DNA of 64,000 nucleotides from Ceratotherium simum simum (GCF_000283155.1 NW_004454267.1:3487501-3551500); one strand, 5' to 3'. Counted from the first letter of the stretch, positions 40,471 through 54,821 are shown. Numbers and translations are program-made. The notes: generated by a model from the letters alone, not told the origin.

Positions 40471-40769
40471 TTTAATTTGCACAGGGTGTTATTTTTTTAG
40501 CTAAATAAATATGGACAACTAGATTAAAAGGAGAAAGTTAAATTTTAGTGAAAATTCTTGAACAGAGCAGCCTTTTTTTTTCTTTAAATAATTTTCACAG
40601 GAGCTTTATGAGCAAAGATGTTTCTGCATAGAATTGCTAGGGTTCAGATTGTTGTGGGTTCTATAAAATCTGAGGTTCAGGCTAAGATGACAGAGTCCTG
40701 TTATTCCTGACGATACTTGTAGGAGTTGTTTGGTCATCATCAGGCATTCATAACGATTCCCCAAGTTAG

Positions 40770-42130
<1,361 letters not shown>

Positions 42131-42151
42131 ATTAAAAAAAAAAAAAAAGTT

Positions 42152-42391
42152 GGGGGCTGGCCCAGTGGCACAGCAGTTAAGTTCGAGTGCTCTGCTTCAG
42201 CGGCCCAAGGTTCGCAGGTTCGCATCCCGGTCACGGAGTGATGCACTGCTCGTTAAGCCGTGCTATGGTGGCGTCCCATATAAAGCAGAGGAAGATGGGC
42301 ACGAATGTTAGCCCAGGGCCAATCTTCCTCAGCAAAAAGGGGAGGATTGGCAACAGATGTTAGCTCAGGGCTAATCTTCCTTACAAAAAAA
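42152..42391 (+). mobile_element. ERE1-like SINE
   Basis: Sense copy starting gggggctggcccagtggcac with the gcgtcccatataaagcagag body and an A tail. I could not settle a target duplication because both flanks are A-rich. Confidence 0.88.
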
Positions 42392-42590
42392 ATTAGCTGT
42401 GTGATATTGGACAAGTAACCTCTCTGTATCTTTGTTTCCTCACCACAGATAATGATGATGATGATAGTAATAATACCACCTATTTCCTAGGCATATCACG
42501 AGGATTAAATGAGCTAATCCATGGGAGGCATTTAGAAAAGTATGTGGTGTATAGTAACTACTTAATAAATGTTACCTATTGTTATTTATC
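42392..42590 (+). repeat. MIR SINE, 3' part
   Basis: 'agctgtgtgatattggacaa', 'tctttgtttcctcaccacag', 'gaggattaaatgagctaatc', 'ctacttaataaatgttacct'. It starts right at the ERE tail, so its 5' part may have been displaced or lost. Confidence 0.8.
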
Positions 42591-43228
42591 TAAAAGACAA
42601 CAGACGGGGTAGAGAGGTAATGAAATAATTACGTGACTTTTGTAATTGAGCAAGTCATTACAGCATCTCACTGTGCGGCAGGAGTTAGTTTTTTTTCCCT
42701 ATGACAGTGAAACAAAGCCGTTTTCAAGCATTCCTAGCCTTCCAAAATTTTAGTAGCAATTAAAATACTTTTTCATTGCTAAATTCTGGTGATGTTTACC
42801 CATTTTTTTAAAATTCCAGTCTTCTGTGTTTTTTCAAGAAGAGTGGTAGCAGAATAATTAGGTCCCTGCTTTTCCCCTGGGTTTTCTCCAGCTTCCTCCC
42901 CCCTGCCCCTCTCCTCCTCCCTTCTCAGCACTCTCCTGCATTGCATTCTGTTTGCGTTTCACCTTTATTGAAGATTTGTCTCTCAGCGTGTAAAAACCAT
43001 CGTGTTTCACTAATACTGCTTTCTGCCCCTCTTTTTCTTTTCTCTGTTAGTCTGTCTTGGTTTTCTCTCTCTGACGCCTTCTTTTCCTTGTCCTCCATTC
43101 TGTTGTTTTCTTTACTTGGCCTTGAGATCAACATTGGATTTTTCTTGTTTCTTGCTACATTAATTCATTTCATGTTTCCCATTAGCACTTTTCAAAGTTT
43201 GTATCTCTAAAAAATAGCTGTGTTTTTG

Positions 43229-43537
43229 TTTGTTTGTTTGTTCGTTTTTGTGAGGAAGATCAGCCCTGAGCTAACTTCTGTGCTAATCCTCCTCTTTTTG
43301 CTGAGGAAGACGGGCTCTGTGCTAACATCCATTGCCAATCCTCCTCCTTTTTTTCCCCCCCAAAGCCCCCCAGTAGATAGTTGTACGTCATAGTTGCACA
43401 TCCTTCTAGTTGCTGCATGTGGGACGCGGCCTCAGCATGGCCGGAGAAGTGGTGCGTCGGTGCACGCCCGGGATCCGAACCTGGGCCACCAGTAGCAGAG
43501 TGCGCGCACTTAACCGCCAAGCCACGGGGCCGGCCTC
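43229..43537 (-). mobile_element. ERE2-like SINE, inverted, full length
   Basis: (gttt)n tail, 'gaggaagatcagccctgagc', 'ttgctgaggaagacgggctc', the ERE2 body and a head ending cacggggccggcc. Perfect target duplication aatagctgtgtttttg at 43213-43228 and 43538-43553. Confidence 0.95.
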
Positions 43538-43874
43538 AATAGCTGTGTTTTTGAACTTACATAGTCTCTGATTTTTGTTAGGGTCTTGATAGGAAAAAAG
43601 TCTCCAGCCCTGGCATGAGATTGGGTTGAATGATGAAGTGCCCCAGGATTTATTCCAGAAGGACCTTTCTTTTGTTTTTAAAACAAATTTTTAAAGCTTC
43701 TTTTTTTCCCTGGTTTGTCTCTTTTCTTGAAGTTCTAACTGAAATAACTGCGGTGGTAGATTTAAGTTTCAGCTCTCTGTAGTGCTGAGATTTTGATCAA
43801 ACTTTAAACCAGCACCTCATCTCTCTTTAGGTTAACACATATGCTAAAATATATCAGATGTACAAATGAAATCT

Positions 43875-44084
43875 TTTTTTTTATTTTTTTATTTTTTTTA
43901 TTTTTCCCCCAAAGCCCCAGCAGATAGTTGTATGTCACAGCTGCACATCCCTCCAGTTGCTGTATGTGGGACGCAGCCCCAGCATGGCCGGAGAAGCGGC
44001 GCGTCAGTGTGCACCCGGGATCCGAACCCCGGGCCGCCAGCAGCAGAGCGCTCGCACTCAACTGCTAAGCCATGGGGCCGGCCC
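43875..44084 (-). mobile_element. ERE2-like SINE, inverted, next to a splice acceptor
   Basis: T-rich tail, 'cccccaaagccccagcagat', head ending catggggccggcc. Perfect target duplication tacaaatgaaatct at 43861-43874 and 44085-44098. Its end is 66 bp from the exon at 44151. Confidence 0.95.
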
Positions 44085-44150
44085 TACAAATGAAATCTGA
44101 TAGCTATCTAAATGGTCAATGTTCACTTTACCTTTAATTTGATATGACAG

Positions 44151-44225
44151 GTAACATTCAGATATCCTGGATTGATGACACATCAGCATTTGTGTCTCTC
44201 AGCCAGCCTGAACAAGTACGAATTG
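44151..44225 (+). CDS. PARN: PARN coding exon, residues 469-494, with cap-binding W475
   Basis: 75 nt between tatgacag and gtaagt. Completes G469 and encodes [20 protein letters not shown] then QVRI, with one base of residue 494. W of ISW is residue 475, the tryptophan reported to stack on the m7G cap. The usual human VKI reads VRI here. This is the last exon seen: the next coding sequence (AVNTSKYAESY in human) was not found up to the window end. Confidence 0.97.
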
Positions 44226-45050
44226 GTAAGTGTTTTGGACATTTGTGTGTTAATTAAAGTGGGAGCTTGCCCTCCTTCCCTCCCACCCCAGTCTAAATGT
44301 TGTGGGTTCAGTCAGCTGATTCACAAGCATTGCTGCCTGGTTTGTTTGAGCTTGTTTCTATAATAAAGGAAATAATTAGTATCATGTGTAGAAGAGAAAA
44401 TAAGAAATTCATTGATTTATTAGATATACTGCATAATATATTGTTTCACTTCCGTTCTGTTCCTTTCCCGTTGCACTTTTTCTAAAATGAGTTGCAGATT
44501 TACTTTGAGAAGTAGGAGTAGCAAATTGAGCAGAATGGGGAACACCAAAAAGTGACGCCTGTATTGACACGTTTGTCTCTGTACTTACCCATTTATTTAT
44601 AAATTTTTGTGATTTATTCATTGTTAAATTGCATCAAATACTTGTTTTACAAACAAACTGAAAGGTATTTTATTTGCTTTTAAAATAGTATTGTAAAAAG
44701 GTGCAGCACCACCTCTCCCATTGGACCCTAAATAATTTTGATATTAACCATCACAAAACATTCTGTTTTCCTAGGATGAAAAGTTATTGAATAAAATATT
44801 GAAGAAAATATATATCGTGAAGCTATTGATTCAATAGATCTCAAGTTCCCTGGTGCTTAATTATGTAGAAGGTGTGAAATTTTTAAATGATATGTCTAAT
44901 TAATGTTTTCCTCTTATTTAACAAAGTGCCACATAGTAAAACTATGTAATTCTGATAATGTAACTATATGAGTAATTGTATATGAAAACTTCTACAAATA
45001 TACAAATTCATACAGAATATTTTGGTTTTTTTCTTTTGATTATATGACCA
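44226..45050 (+). other. Start of the last intron, no recognised repeat
   Basis: 0.8 kb of AT-rich unique sequence. The whole intron runs at least 19.8 kb, to the window edge. Confidence 0.6.
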
Positions 45051-45054
45051 TGGC

Positions 45055-45260
45055 AGGAACATAGGCTGTGTGGTAGGCAAGCAAAGCTTGGGCTCTGGAA
45101 TCATACTGCTGCACTGCCTGTGGGGTGTGACCTTGGGCAAGTTAACCTTCATAAGCTTCTGCTTATCTACATGACCTGAGGATGGTAGTGTGGACTTCTT
45201 AGGGTTATTCTGAGGATTCCATGAGATTCTGTGTATAAAGCTTGGCTTACTTTGAACTTT
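45055..45260 (+). repeat. MIR SINE
   Basis: 'gcttgggctctggaatcata', 'gtgaccttgggcaagttaac', 'gggttattctgaggattcca'. Confidence 0.85.
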
Positions 45261-45639
45261 TATTATGGTTATTTAACAGTAGATTTCCATGTGAAATGTA
45301 CTTGAGGAGCACATGACACCAGGAATAGTGTCAGATACAGGGTTTTAATGATGTTGCTTGTTAAATGTTTTAATATTTGCTTATTTCTGTGAGCAGTTCC
45401 CCCACAATCCTAAAAAGACAGTTTAGATGGACAAAAAGGGATTGAATTATTAAGAGAGCTAAAGATAACTTCAAGTGGGGGCAGGGACTCTGAGATCAAG
45501 ACTGTAGTGAGACTTCATTGTGGCTGAAAAAACACCGAACGAGAACTCTTGACCTCAAGTCTAGTCACACCTCCTCCACTCAGTGTCACACTTCAGCTCC
45601 CTTACTGGTCACATTCGGGTGACATTGCAGCCGTGCGAG

Positions 45640-45865
45640 GGATGGAAGGAGGTGCACAGGCTTTGAAGTCAGGCTTGCCTCCACTGCTTGTCGGCCACAC
45701 GCCTTTGGGCAAGTTATGTAAACTCGCTAAGCCACGGATTCCTCATTTGAGAGATGGAGATGATGATGTGCCTTTGTGAAATGAGATCATGGATATTAAG
45801 TTCCCAGCAAGAGCCTGGCACTCCACAAGCAGTGCTTGACAAATGGTAGGTAATTATTAAAATAT
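45640..45865 (+). repeat. MIR SINE
   Basis: 'caggctttgaagtcaggctt', 'cctttgggcaagttatgtaa', 'gagcctggcactccacaagc'. Confidence 0.85.
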
Positions 45866-46399
45866 CTAGTTGGCCTCCCTTGCTGTGAACAGTAGAAATG
45901 AGAGTGTGTAAACGTGCTTTGAAATCTGTAAAACACTACTTAGTGGTATTTACTTGAAAATACAAGCATAATTCCTTGTTTATTTGTGTGGGGTGGCAAA
46001 GCTTCCTTTAATGTTCCTGTTATAGCACATTTGATATTCAGTAATGATTGCTCCCTTACTTATTATTGAAAGATCCTTCAAACAGTAGCTTTTAAGCTCA
46101 GTACTTTATTCAGCGATACCTGAAATCAGGGAGCCCCTTTTCAGAATCATGTAGCTACAAGAAGCACTCTGATTTGATTGTCTGCCCAGGTTTGTTGCTT
46201 CCCTGAGGGCAATACTGAGTCCCTTTTGTTCACACTGAATCCTGCTCCAGTGCCTGGTACACCTGTGGCATGAGTAAATATATGTGTGTTTGAATGGGTA
46301 GTATGGTGAGTAGGCCAAGATGCAATTGTGACCTTTTTACGTTTTTTCCTCCTGGATTAAGAAGTGGATGTTGTCTTTTGATATATGCAGCTGTAGTCT

Positions 46400-46790
46400 C
46401 TTTTCTTATACAAAAGACAACTCTTAACATAAATACTTGGCCATTTGCATGTGCTGTACCTATGACCATAGCTTTCTTTGCCTGAAGCCATCTTGTACTC
46501 AACCCATCCCCTCCCTCCAGAGCCTGGCTGTACGTCCTTCTCCCCTCCTCATCTCAGCTTAAACATCTGTTTCTCGGGACGTCTTCTCTGGCTCCCTTGG
46601 CAGGGGCTTGGACCCTGTTTTCTGTGCTAGCCTGGCATCCTTTACTGACACACCTTGTTTGTCTTCCCGGATAGACTGTAAACTCTTTGAGAGCAGGGAC
46701 CATATCTCTTGTTCACCATTGTGTTTTCAGTGCTTAGAGTCGTAGCGTCTGACATTAGTAAGTATATATTAATTATTTATTACACTGAAT
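46400..46790 (+). repeat. L2 LINE 3' end
   Basis: 'gacgtcttctctggctccct', 'tagactgtaaactctttgag', 'agcagggaccatatctcttg', ending 'cactgaataaatga'. Confidence 0.8.
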
Positions 46791-46799
46791 AAATGATAT

Positions 46800-48250
46800 T
46801 CAAGGTAATTAGACTTAGAAATGCCTTTTTTGCACGTGATGGATATATCTAATGTCTGTGGTCTTTTGCCGTGATTTCTAAAATTATGCAGATGTTTCAT
46901 TGAAAGGCAATGTAAAATTTGTTTTTTATAGTGGTAATTCTAATGATGAGAGAGACCTAGGGTATCTAATGTGCTGCAAATCCTATTAATGTTATCTTAA
47001 GGAAATTACTTATTCATTTCAGTGGAAGCAGAAGGGCTGTTAGATCAATAATGTAACATTGGAAAAATCATTAAATGCCTATTTATATAGCAGCTTGTAA
47101 TGGCTTCTTTGGCTCTGTTACAAGCTGTTTTTGATTTACATTTAAGGAGTTGCTTTTTAACTGACACCTGTCTTTTTCTTTGATAATTCTAATACTAATC
47201 AAGATTTTTTTTTTTAATGGTGATACAGTAATTTCTTCTTTAGTAATTAAGAAGATTTTTTTTCTCTTAAAAAAATGTGTCTTCTAGTAGCATATTTTGA
47301 AGAAACAATCATGAGGGCTAATCAGGATTTTTTAAAAACCATTTTTAGCATCTTGAATATGAAAGTTCTCTTGCTCTAGGAAACCTTATTATATTAATTA
47401 TTAAAACCCTCAACCAAGTGCCATTTGCTTTGATTCCTGTTGTTTTTTGTTTGCTGCTACTGTGAAGATGAGGGTCCCTGGTGGCTTTGGCATTCAGATG
47501 GTGATAACCGGGACAAGCTGTAGGTTCAGCGTTCTCCCTGTGGTTCTTCAGATGGGATAGTATGTGGCCAGTGTGAGACTTGATGCCAAGGAGATCACTT
47601 AGCCTCACTGCTTGAGAATTTTTCTCAAAAGTAGTTGAGTAAGAAATCACCTTGAATGGTAACATCTGAATAGCTCATTCAGATTTTTGTATTCCTAATG
47701 TAGTTTGGTTAAATGAGAGAAGAGCTCAACAGTATTTCAAAAGTCGTGGAACTTGCTCGTCATACCCTCAATATTTTGACGTTGTCTTGAGTGTCCTGAA
47801 GTGCATTATAAGACCTTATCTCTCTGCTTGTAATTTTTATAGAAATAGCTGGAGAAAAATAAACTTTTCAGTTATTTTGAAAGCTGGGGATGGGAGATTC
47901 ACACTGTGAATACTAGAAGAAATTTTTAAAAAGCAGAAATTGATAAAGGCATGTTAGAAGAGGAGAACCTAACAATTATTTTGTAAAGCCAGCCCAAATT
48001 CAGGTAGTTATATAAATTCCTGATACGCTACCTTAGGAGCTTGTTCAGGATGATTTGTTGGGATGAGGGGAGACACTTGGCTTCACTTCAGTCCAAAGCA
48101 TGAGTGTGCTTATATTAAATCATACTTCTCAAAGCACAGCTTTTGATTGTGCTGAAAAGATAAATATTAGGGTTGTGGATATGACTCTTCTGAGGTGATT
48201 ATTCAACATTGTATTTGCTAAAAGGCTGCTTATAACTTTAAAATTTACCT
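46800..48250 (+). other. Intron part without recognised repeat
   Basis: 1.45 kb without a repeat or coding signal that I recognise. Confidence 0.55.
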
Positions 48251-49754
48251 GTGCTTTTTGTTATCTTTTTAATGTTTGCAGAATCTGTAGTGATAACTGC
48301 TTTTCATTCGTGATATTGGCGACGTGAGTTCTCGTTTTTCCTTGATTGCCCTAGCTAGGGTTACTGATTTTGTTGATCTTTTCAAGAACCAGCTTTTGGC
48401 TTAGTTCATTTTTCTGTATTGTTTGCTATTGTCTATTTTGTTGGTTTTTGCTTTTCTTTCTCTCTTTTTTCTTCCTTTTACTTGCTTTGAATTTACTTTG
48501 ACCTTCTTTTTCCAGCTTCTTGAGCTAGAACCTTAAATGATTGATTTTTTTTTTTTAATTCTTCTAAAAATTTTTTAAGCCTGGCTTCCTAGAGGTTGCC
48601 CCTGGACCAGCCAGTGATTGGTCAGCTGTTGTGCTTAAACACCGTGGGCCAGTAAGGCTTCCGCCCTTTGCCAGCTGGGTTGGGGAACACATTCAGCATT
48701 CAAGCAGTTTACAAGTCTGCCCCAGTTTTACTTCTGGCTGTACCTTCTCATCTCCTGTGTGGGTGCACAGAGCCTCACCCCCAGCTAGCAGTGTGTATAT
48801 AGCTAAGACTCTCTCCAAATCATGATTTTTGACATTTTGTTTTGTTTCTAATACAAACGTTTAAAGCTATAATTTATCCTCTAAGCACTGCTTTAGGTGC
48901 ATCTCACAAATTATATGTTGTAATTCCATTATCATTAAATTAGATAAATTTTCTAATTTCTCTTTTGACCCTGGATTCTTTAGAAGTGTGTTGTTTAATT
49001 TCCAAGTACTTAGAATTTTCCTAGCTCTCTTATTGTTACTAATTTCTAATTTAATTATGTTGTGATTAGAGATTTCTATATGATTTCAACCCATTTAGAT
49101 GTACTGAAACTTGCTTTATGATCTAGCATAAGGTCTATCTTGCTGAACATACTATGTGCACTTGAAAAGAATGTGAATTCTGGGGTGTATGGTTTGGTCT
49201 ATAAATATCACTGTTGTTCAGTTATTCAGTGTCTTTACTGATGTTTTATTTAGTAGTTCTATCAGATTTTGAGAGGAGGTGTTAAAATTTCCTATGATTG
49301 TGGAATTATCTGTTTCTCCCTTTAATTTTGTTAATTTTCATGTCGTATATTTTGGAGTTGTGTTACTAGGTACATACACATTTATGATTGTCTTTCTGAC
49401 AAGTTGACTCATTTATTATTATAAAATGTCTCTTTTTATCTTTTGTGTTACTATTATTTTTAAGTCTACTTTATTTGATATTAATATAGTCAGTCTGTCT
49501 TTCTTGTGTTTTTTATGTTTGTCTGATATATCCTTTTCCTTCCGTTTGCTCTCAACATATCTGTGTGTATATAAAGTCAATCTCTTGTAGACCGCGTATA
49601 GTTGGGTCTTGCTTTTTTATCCATTCTGATAACTCTGACTTTTAATTGGGGTATTTAGTCCATTGACATTTAAGTAATTATATGGTTAATCCTGTCATTT
49701 TAAAATTTGTTCTTTGTCCCCTTTCTTTTTTGTTCCTTTGTTTTTCCCTTTCTT

Positions 49755-50005
49755 TTCTTTTTTTTTTTTTGTGAGGAAGATCGGCCCTGAGCTAACATCT
49801 GATGCCAATCCTCCTCTTTTTGCTGAGGAAGATTGGCCCTGAGCTAACATCCGTGCCCATCTTCCTCTACTTTTTATATGGGACGCCGCCACAGCATGGC
49901 TCTACAAACAGTGCATCGGTGCACACCTGGGATCCGAACCAGCGAACCCCGGGCCACCGCAGCAGAGTGCGTTCTCTTAACCACTTGTGCCACCGGGCCA
50001 GCCCC
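49755..50005 (-). mobile_element. ERE1-like SINE nested in old L1
   Basis: 'gaggaagatcggccctgagc', 'atcttcctctactttttata', head ending ccgggccagcccc. Target duplication tgttt(t/c)tccctttctt at 49739-49754 and 50006-50021, one mismatch. Confidence 0.92.
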
Positions 50006-50428
50006 TGTTTCTCCCTTTCTTATGTTCTTTTGGATCATTTGAATTTTTTTTAAGAATTCCATTTTAATTTCTCTATTGGCTTTTTAGCACTACCACTTTT
50101 CATTATTTTTTAGTGGTTGCGTTAGAAATTTCAATATATATCTATAACTTTTCACAGTCTACTTAGCGTTCATATTGTACTACTTCATGTAGAATGTAGA
50201 AACCTTACATCTATGTAGGTCCATTTATTCCAGTCTCCATTGTCTTTCATGCTGTAGTTGGCGTATGTATTATATCTGCATCTATTCTAAATCCCGCAAA
50301 GTGGTGTTATAATTTTGCTTTAAACAGTCATATGTATTTTAGGAAATGAAGAGGATAAATTCTTTTCTACTTACCCAGATACAATTTCAAATGTCTTCAT
50401 TCATTCCTGAAGATCCAGGTTTCTTTTG

Positions 50429-50641
50429 TTTTTTTTTTTTTTTAAAGATTTATTTATTTATTTTCTCCCCAAAGCCCCAGTAGATAGTTGTATGTCATAG
50501 TTGCACAGCCTTCTAGTTGCCGTATGTGGGACGCGGCCTCAGCGTGGCCGGAGAAGCGGTGCGTCGGTGTGCGCCCGGGATCCGAACCCGGGCCGCCAGC
50601 ATCAGAGAGCACGCACTTAACCGCTAAGCCACAGGGCCGGC
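50429..50641 (-). mobile_element. ERE2-like SINE nested in old L1
   Basis: Long T tail, ccccagtagatagttgtatg, head ending cacagggccggcc. Perfect target duplication ccaggtttcttttg at 50415-50428 and 50642-50655. Confidence 0.95.
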
Positions 50642-52565
50642 CCAGGTTTCTTTTGGATATAATTTCACTTGAGCCTGAAGAACTTCCATCAGTATTTCTT
50701 ATAGTGCTGGTGTGGTGGCAACTGATTTTCTTAGCTTTCATTTCTCAGAAAATGTCTTTATTTTGCCTTCATCCACATAGGGTATTTTAGCTGGATATAG
50801 AATTCTGGGTTTTTCTTTCAACATTTTAAAGATGTTGTTCCACTGCCTTCTGGCCTCCATGGTTTCTGATGAGAAGGCTGCAGTCATTTGAATCATTGTT
50901 GCTCTATATGTAACAGTTTGTTTTTCTATGGCCATTTTCAAGATTTTCTCTTTACCATTTGTTTTGAGCAGTTTGATTATGATATACGTAGGTATGGCTT
51001 CCTTTGTAATTATTCTCTTGGGGTTGACTAAGTTTCTTAAATCTGTAAATTTATGTCTCACTAGATTTGGGAAGTTTTTAGACATTATTCAAACATTATT
51101 TTTTCTCTTCTATATTCTCTTGCCTCTCCTTCTGGGACTCCAATTACCTATATGTAGGAGACTTTTTGATATTGTTCCAGTAGTTCTTGATCTCTTCATT
51201 TTTTTCTACCTTCTTATTTGTCTTCTTCAGATTGGATAATTTCTGTTGATCTACAAGCTCACTGACTCTTCCTTCAGTTATCGTTATTCTACTATTAACC
51301 CATCCAGTGAATATTTTATTTCATATATTATATTTTTCAGTTCTGTATTTCCATTCAGTTTATTTTTATATTTTCTATTTCTGTTAAGATTTCATATTTT
51401 TCTTTTACTTTGAGACTGTATTCCTTTACCTCATTGAACATGGTTAGAATAGCTTGTTTAAAGTATTTGTCTAATAATTCTGACATATGTGTCATCTAGG
51501 TATTGGTACCTTTTGATCACCTTTCCCTTGAGAATGGGTCATGTTTTCCTGGCTCTTCATATGTTGTATAATTTGGGATTGTTTCCTGGACATTGTGAAC
51601 GTTCTTTTGTGGAGACTTCGGATTCACTTATATTCCTCAGAAGAGTGTTGATATTTTTGTTTTAGTTTTAGAAAGAAATTAACTTAAACTCAAACTGCAA
51701 ACTCATTCATGCCTGCGGTGGGCAGTGGCTCAGCTCCTAGCTCAGACTGCCTTCAGTCTGCTACATGCATGGTTAAGGGTCAGCCAGACACAGGGGCTGA
51801 GTCTGTACACCAAATTTAGGGGTTCCCATTTTCTGGTTTCCTGTCTTCTAGGATTCCTTTCTCACTCTCCATTGCCACTGGTTGCCCAAATGCTTCTTCT
51901 CCTGGTTCCTCTACAAGAAAGACATAGGATTTTTCCATCAGAGTTTTAGTTGCCCCATATCCCTTTAACCACAGTTTCCCCTTAGGCCAAAGTCACACAG
52001 AAACCCCAGGAAATTCACTGTGTGCTAGTTTGCTTCCTCCGAGTTTTGACTGCTCTCCAAAACCTACCTGTTTCTGTTCGTGTTGCAGAGCCCTCAGGTA
52101 CATGTTTTTTATATTTTTTCCAGAGCTTATAGTTGTTATTAGCAGAAAGGTCAATTTGTTAGGAACTTACTTCTCCATACTAGGCAAAAGCACTTAACCT
52201 GTGCTTTTCAATTGTTGCTTTTGTAGGATCTGCTTTTGATACACAGCTTCCTGCCACATGACACCATGCTTAAACTACCTCTTTCTCTTTGTTTAGTAGC
52301 ATTTTCAGAAAATCTCAAGTTAATGCATTAAAAAAAACCCTGCTACTTACCTCCTTTAACCAATTAAAAGTGGCTAAATTTCACTTCCTTTCAGATTCAC
52401 GTGTATATCAATAGACAAAATCCAGACAAAGTATTCAGTATCTTTGCTTTTGTTTGTGGTGCTTTTCATAGTTGGCTAATGTGTTACTGTATATTTATTC
52501 TTGTCAAAGAAGAAATGCACAAAACAGTCAAGAAAAACCAAAAAATGAATGTTTTCTTTTGCATG

Positions 52566-52637
52566 ATTTTGCCAATCTTAAACTTTTAATTTAATTTTAA
52601 AAGTTTAATTTAATTTCAATTTTGCCAATCTTAAACT
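52566..52637. repeat. Local duplication attttgccaatcttaaact
   Basis: The 19-mer occurs at 52566-52584 and 52619-52637, separated by an AT stretch itself made of repeated tttaattt units. A 53-bp tandem-like duplication just left of the LTR. Confidence 0.8.
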
Positions 52638-52655
52638 CTGTGTAGAGTTGGTTTA

Positions 52656-53318
52656 TGTGAGAGATCAAAATTGGCCACCCTGAAATATGTCTCTTTACCT
52701 TGATTATTTTCTCTGATGGACATTTGACCTTCCCCAAACTGCCTGAAGAATTTAACATAGAAGACCTGTTCCAGGAAGGAGCGACTATCATATGATGGCT
52801 GTAATAGAATGTAAAATAGATGCCACAATAGGAAAGACACCCAAGCCCCTCTTATCAAAAATTCTGTCTCTCCCCGGCCACATTCTCTAGGTGGCCCTAA
52901 AAAGAGTTGCCAGACAAACATTTACATTTATAAGAGAAATCTCCATTTGTAAAGGTATCTCCCTCTCTGTACTCAGAAGAGGGGCGATGACCTCATCTCT
53001 AAAAACTTATCAGTGTGGAAGGTGAGGCCTTAAATCTGCATAATAACCCCACTCTTGTTTACTGTGCTTTTCTGGTAATCTCCCATGAGTGACTCCCCCC
53101 ATCCCCAACATCCTCCTTTGTCTTTAGCTAAAGATGGTATTTAAGATGAGAATCTCTGTCATTTTGTCAAGAAACTCAGTTTCCCTGGTTTCTCCCATGT
53201 TATACATATTATTAAACTTGGTGTTATTTTCTCCTGCTAACCTGTCTTTTAATTATTTGGCCAGCCATTAAGAACCTTAAGGGAAAGGGCAGTGAGAGAT
53301 TCTCCCTCTTCCTCAACA
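52656..53318 (+). mobile_element. Solo ERV LTR (class I-like)
   Basis: 663 bp from tgtgagag to cctcaaca (TG...CA), flanked by ttta at 52652-52655 and 53319-53322. Polyadenylation signal attaaa at 53211-53216, in the same context (tctcccatgt, then tatacatattattaaact) as the LTR at 19271-19828. Noncoding; no internal viral genes. Confidence 0.85.
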
Positions 53319-53322
53319 TTTA

Positions 53323-54815
53323 CAACAGTTACCTTGAATTATAAATATATCAATAGATAAATGAGTTCAACTATGACATGACTTTTTAAAATGAGAGTTC
53401 TATGAAATAAGCTTGTTTTAGAGGGAGGGACTGATAACTTACTTAACTTGTGCGTTTAAATGATATATGATTTTTATGCCTGTAAGTACTGGATACTGGA
53501 AACAATGTATTTGTTTTTATACAAACAAGATTTTTTTACAGTAGTGGCTTATTGAGTACTTCAGTTTGATAAAGGAAAATTATTATTAGTGAGAAGTATA
53601 GATGTCTTTATGTTTCGTGTAAATATCTTCTGATTTGAAAACTTGTAAGAGCAACTGGCTCTTTTTTTCCCCTCTAAATCACTTAATCCATGAAAAGCAC
53701 TGTGGAAATTTTTAATAATATTTATTAAGAACCTTCTTGTTTTCCTAATTCCTCCGTGTGTTTACTCTTGAGAATTAGCAGTCTTATACATCTCTGCTAT
53801 GAAATCTGTATCAGGCAGATTTATTTAAGCACGTGACAATAAGTTGGACTCTCTCTAATTAGTATTCTTTAGGGCATTAGCTGGGCAAAATGAGAATAGG
53901 ACAAAAAGCTTCCTGACTGCCAGAGACGGCTTCCCAAGTTCTTAATATAATTACCAGTGTTAAAGCAGCAATGAGAAAATGAGTCCTCTGGCAGTTAAAG
54001 TGCAGCCAGGGAAAGTGCAGTGTTTGTGCTCTGGAGGCTGAATCTTCGCGTTAAATCGTTTCTTGTCCAAAGCATTGGGTTTGATTTTTGCTTTCTAGGG
54101 CCCATGTTATCTGGATTTAAGAACATTCGCTTTGTGATGCACTATTCAGTAGATCTATCAAATTTAATTGTAATGTTATTTGTAAAAAATGGCTTTTGTT
54201 ATGCTCTCCCACCTCTAGTTTTAGAAGTAAATCAAACTTGTTGAAAATGTGAACAGTATTTGAAAATATAAAGAAGAAAACAGTTCAACCATGGTCTCAC
54301 AACCTAGACATGAATACTAGTAGTATTTTGGTTAGTATTTCCTTTCAGTTGTTTTATTCTGTCTAGGTGAGTGCTTTTATAATATTTTAAATACTAATTA
54401 GAATCTGGCTTTAAATACATTCCCATGCCATTACACATTTTTCTAGAAGAGTTTTCTTTTAATAGATGCATTATATTTCATTATACAGATAAACATAACT
54501 TATTTAACTGTATCCCTTTTGGATGTTTAAGTTATATCTAAATTTTTACTATTTTAAATTCTACAATGTTATAAACCAATGTTAGTGCAATAAACAAAAA
54601 ATTAAAAAAAATAAATTAATTAATTCTTCAATGAGTAGCTTTGTACCTTAGTCTTTGTCGATATCTCTGATTATTTTCTTAAATTCTGAGGAAGCAAAAT
54701 CGTTAGGTCTATAAGGATGATCTTAAAAAAAATCTAAAACCAACTTATTTTTCCCTCTTTCTTATTAAACAGTGATAATTTATTTTGATAATAGAAAAAT
54801 TTTAAACTACCAAAA
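53323..54815 (+). other. Intron part without recognised repeat
   Basis: 1.5 kb of AT-rich sequence between the LTR and the next L1; nothing recognised. Confidence 0.55.
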
Positions 54816-54821
54816 AAATTT

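Larger units (their letters stand above)
48255..52190 (-). repeat. Old L1 (L1M/HAL1-like), inverted, 3'-truncated
   Basis: Antisense L1 from ORF2 (left; 'cctagctagggttactgatt', 'ttggggtatttagtccattg') through ORF1-like sequence ('gatgttgttccactgccttc', 'gagcagtttgattatgatat') to the 5' UTR end near 'taggaacttacttctccata'. Two EREs interrupt it. 48590-48830 is GC-richer and may be a further insertion. Any reading frames are broken. Confidence 0.75.

Noticed and set aside
48590..48830. Possible separate insertion within the old L1
   Set aside because: GC-richer and unlike L1 ORF2, but no target duplication or terminal repeat could be found, so it is not listed as its own element.
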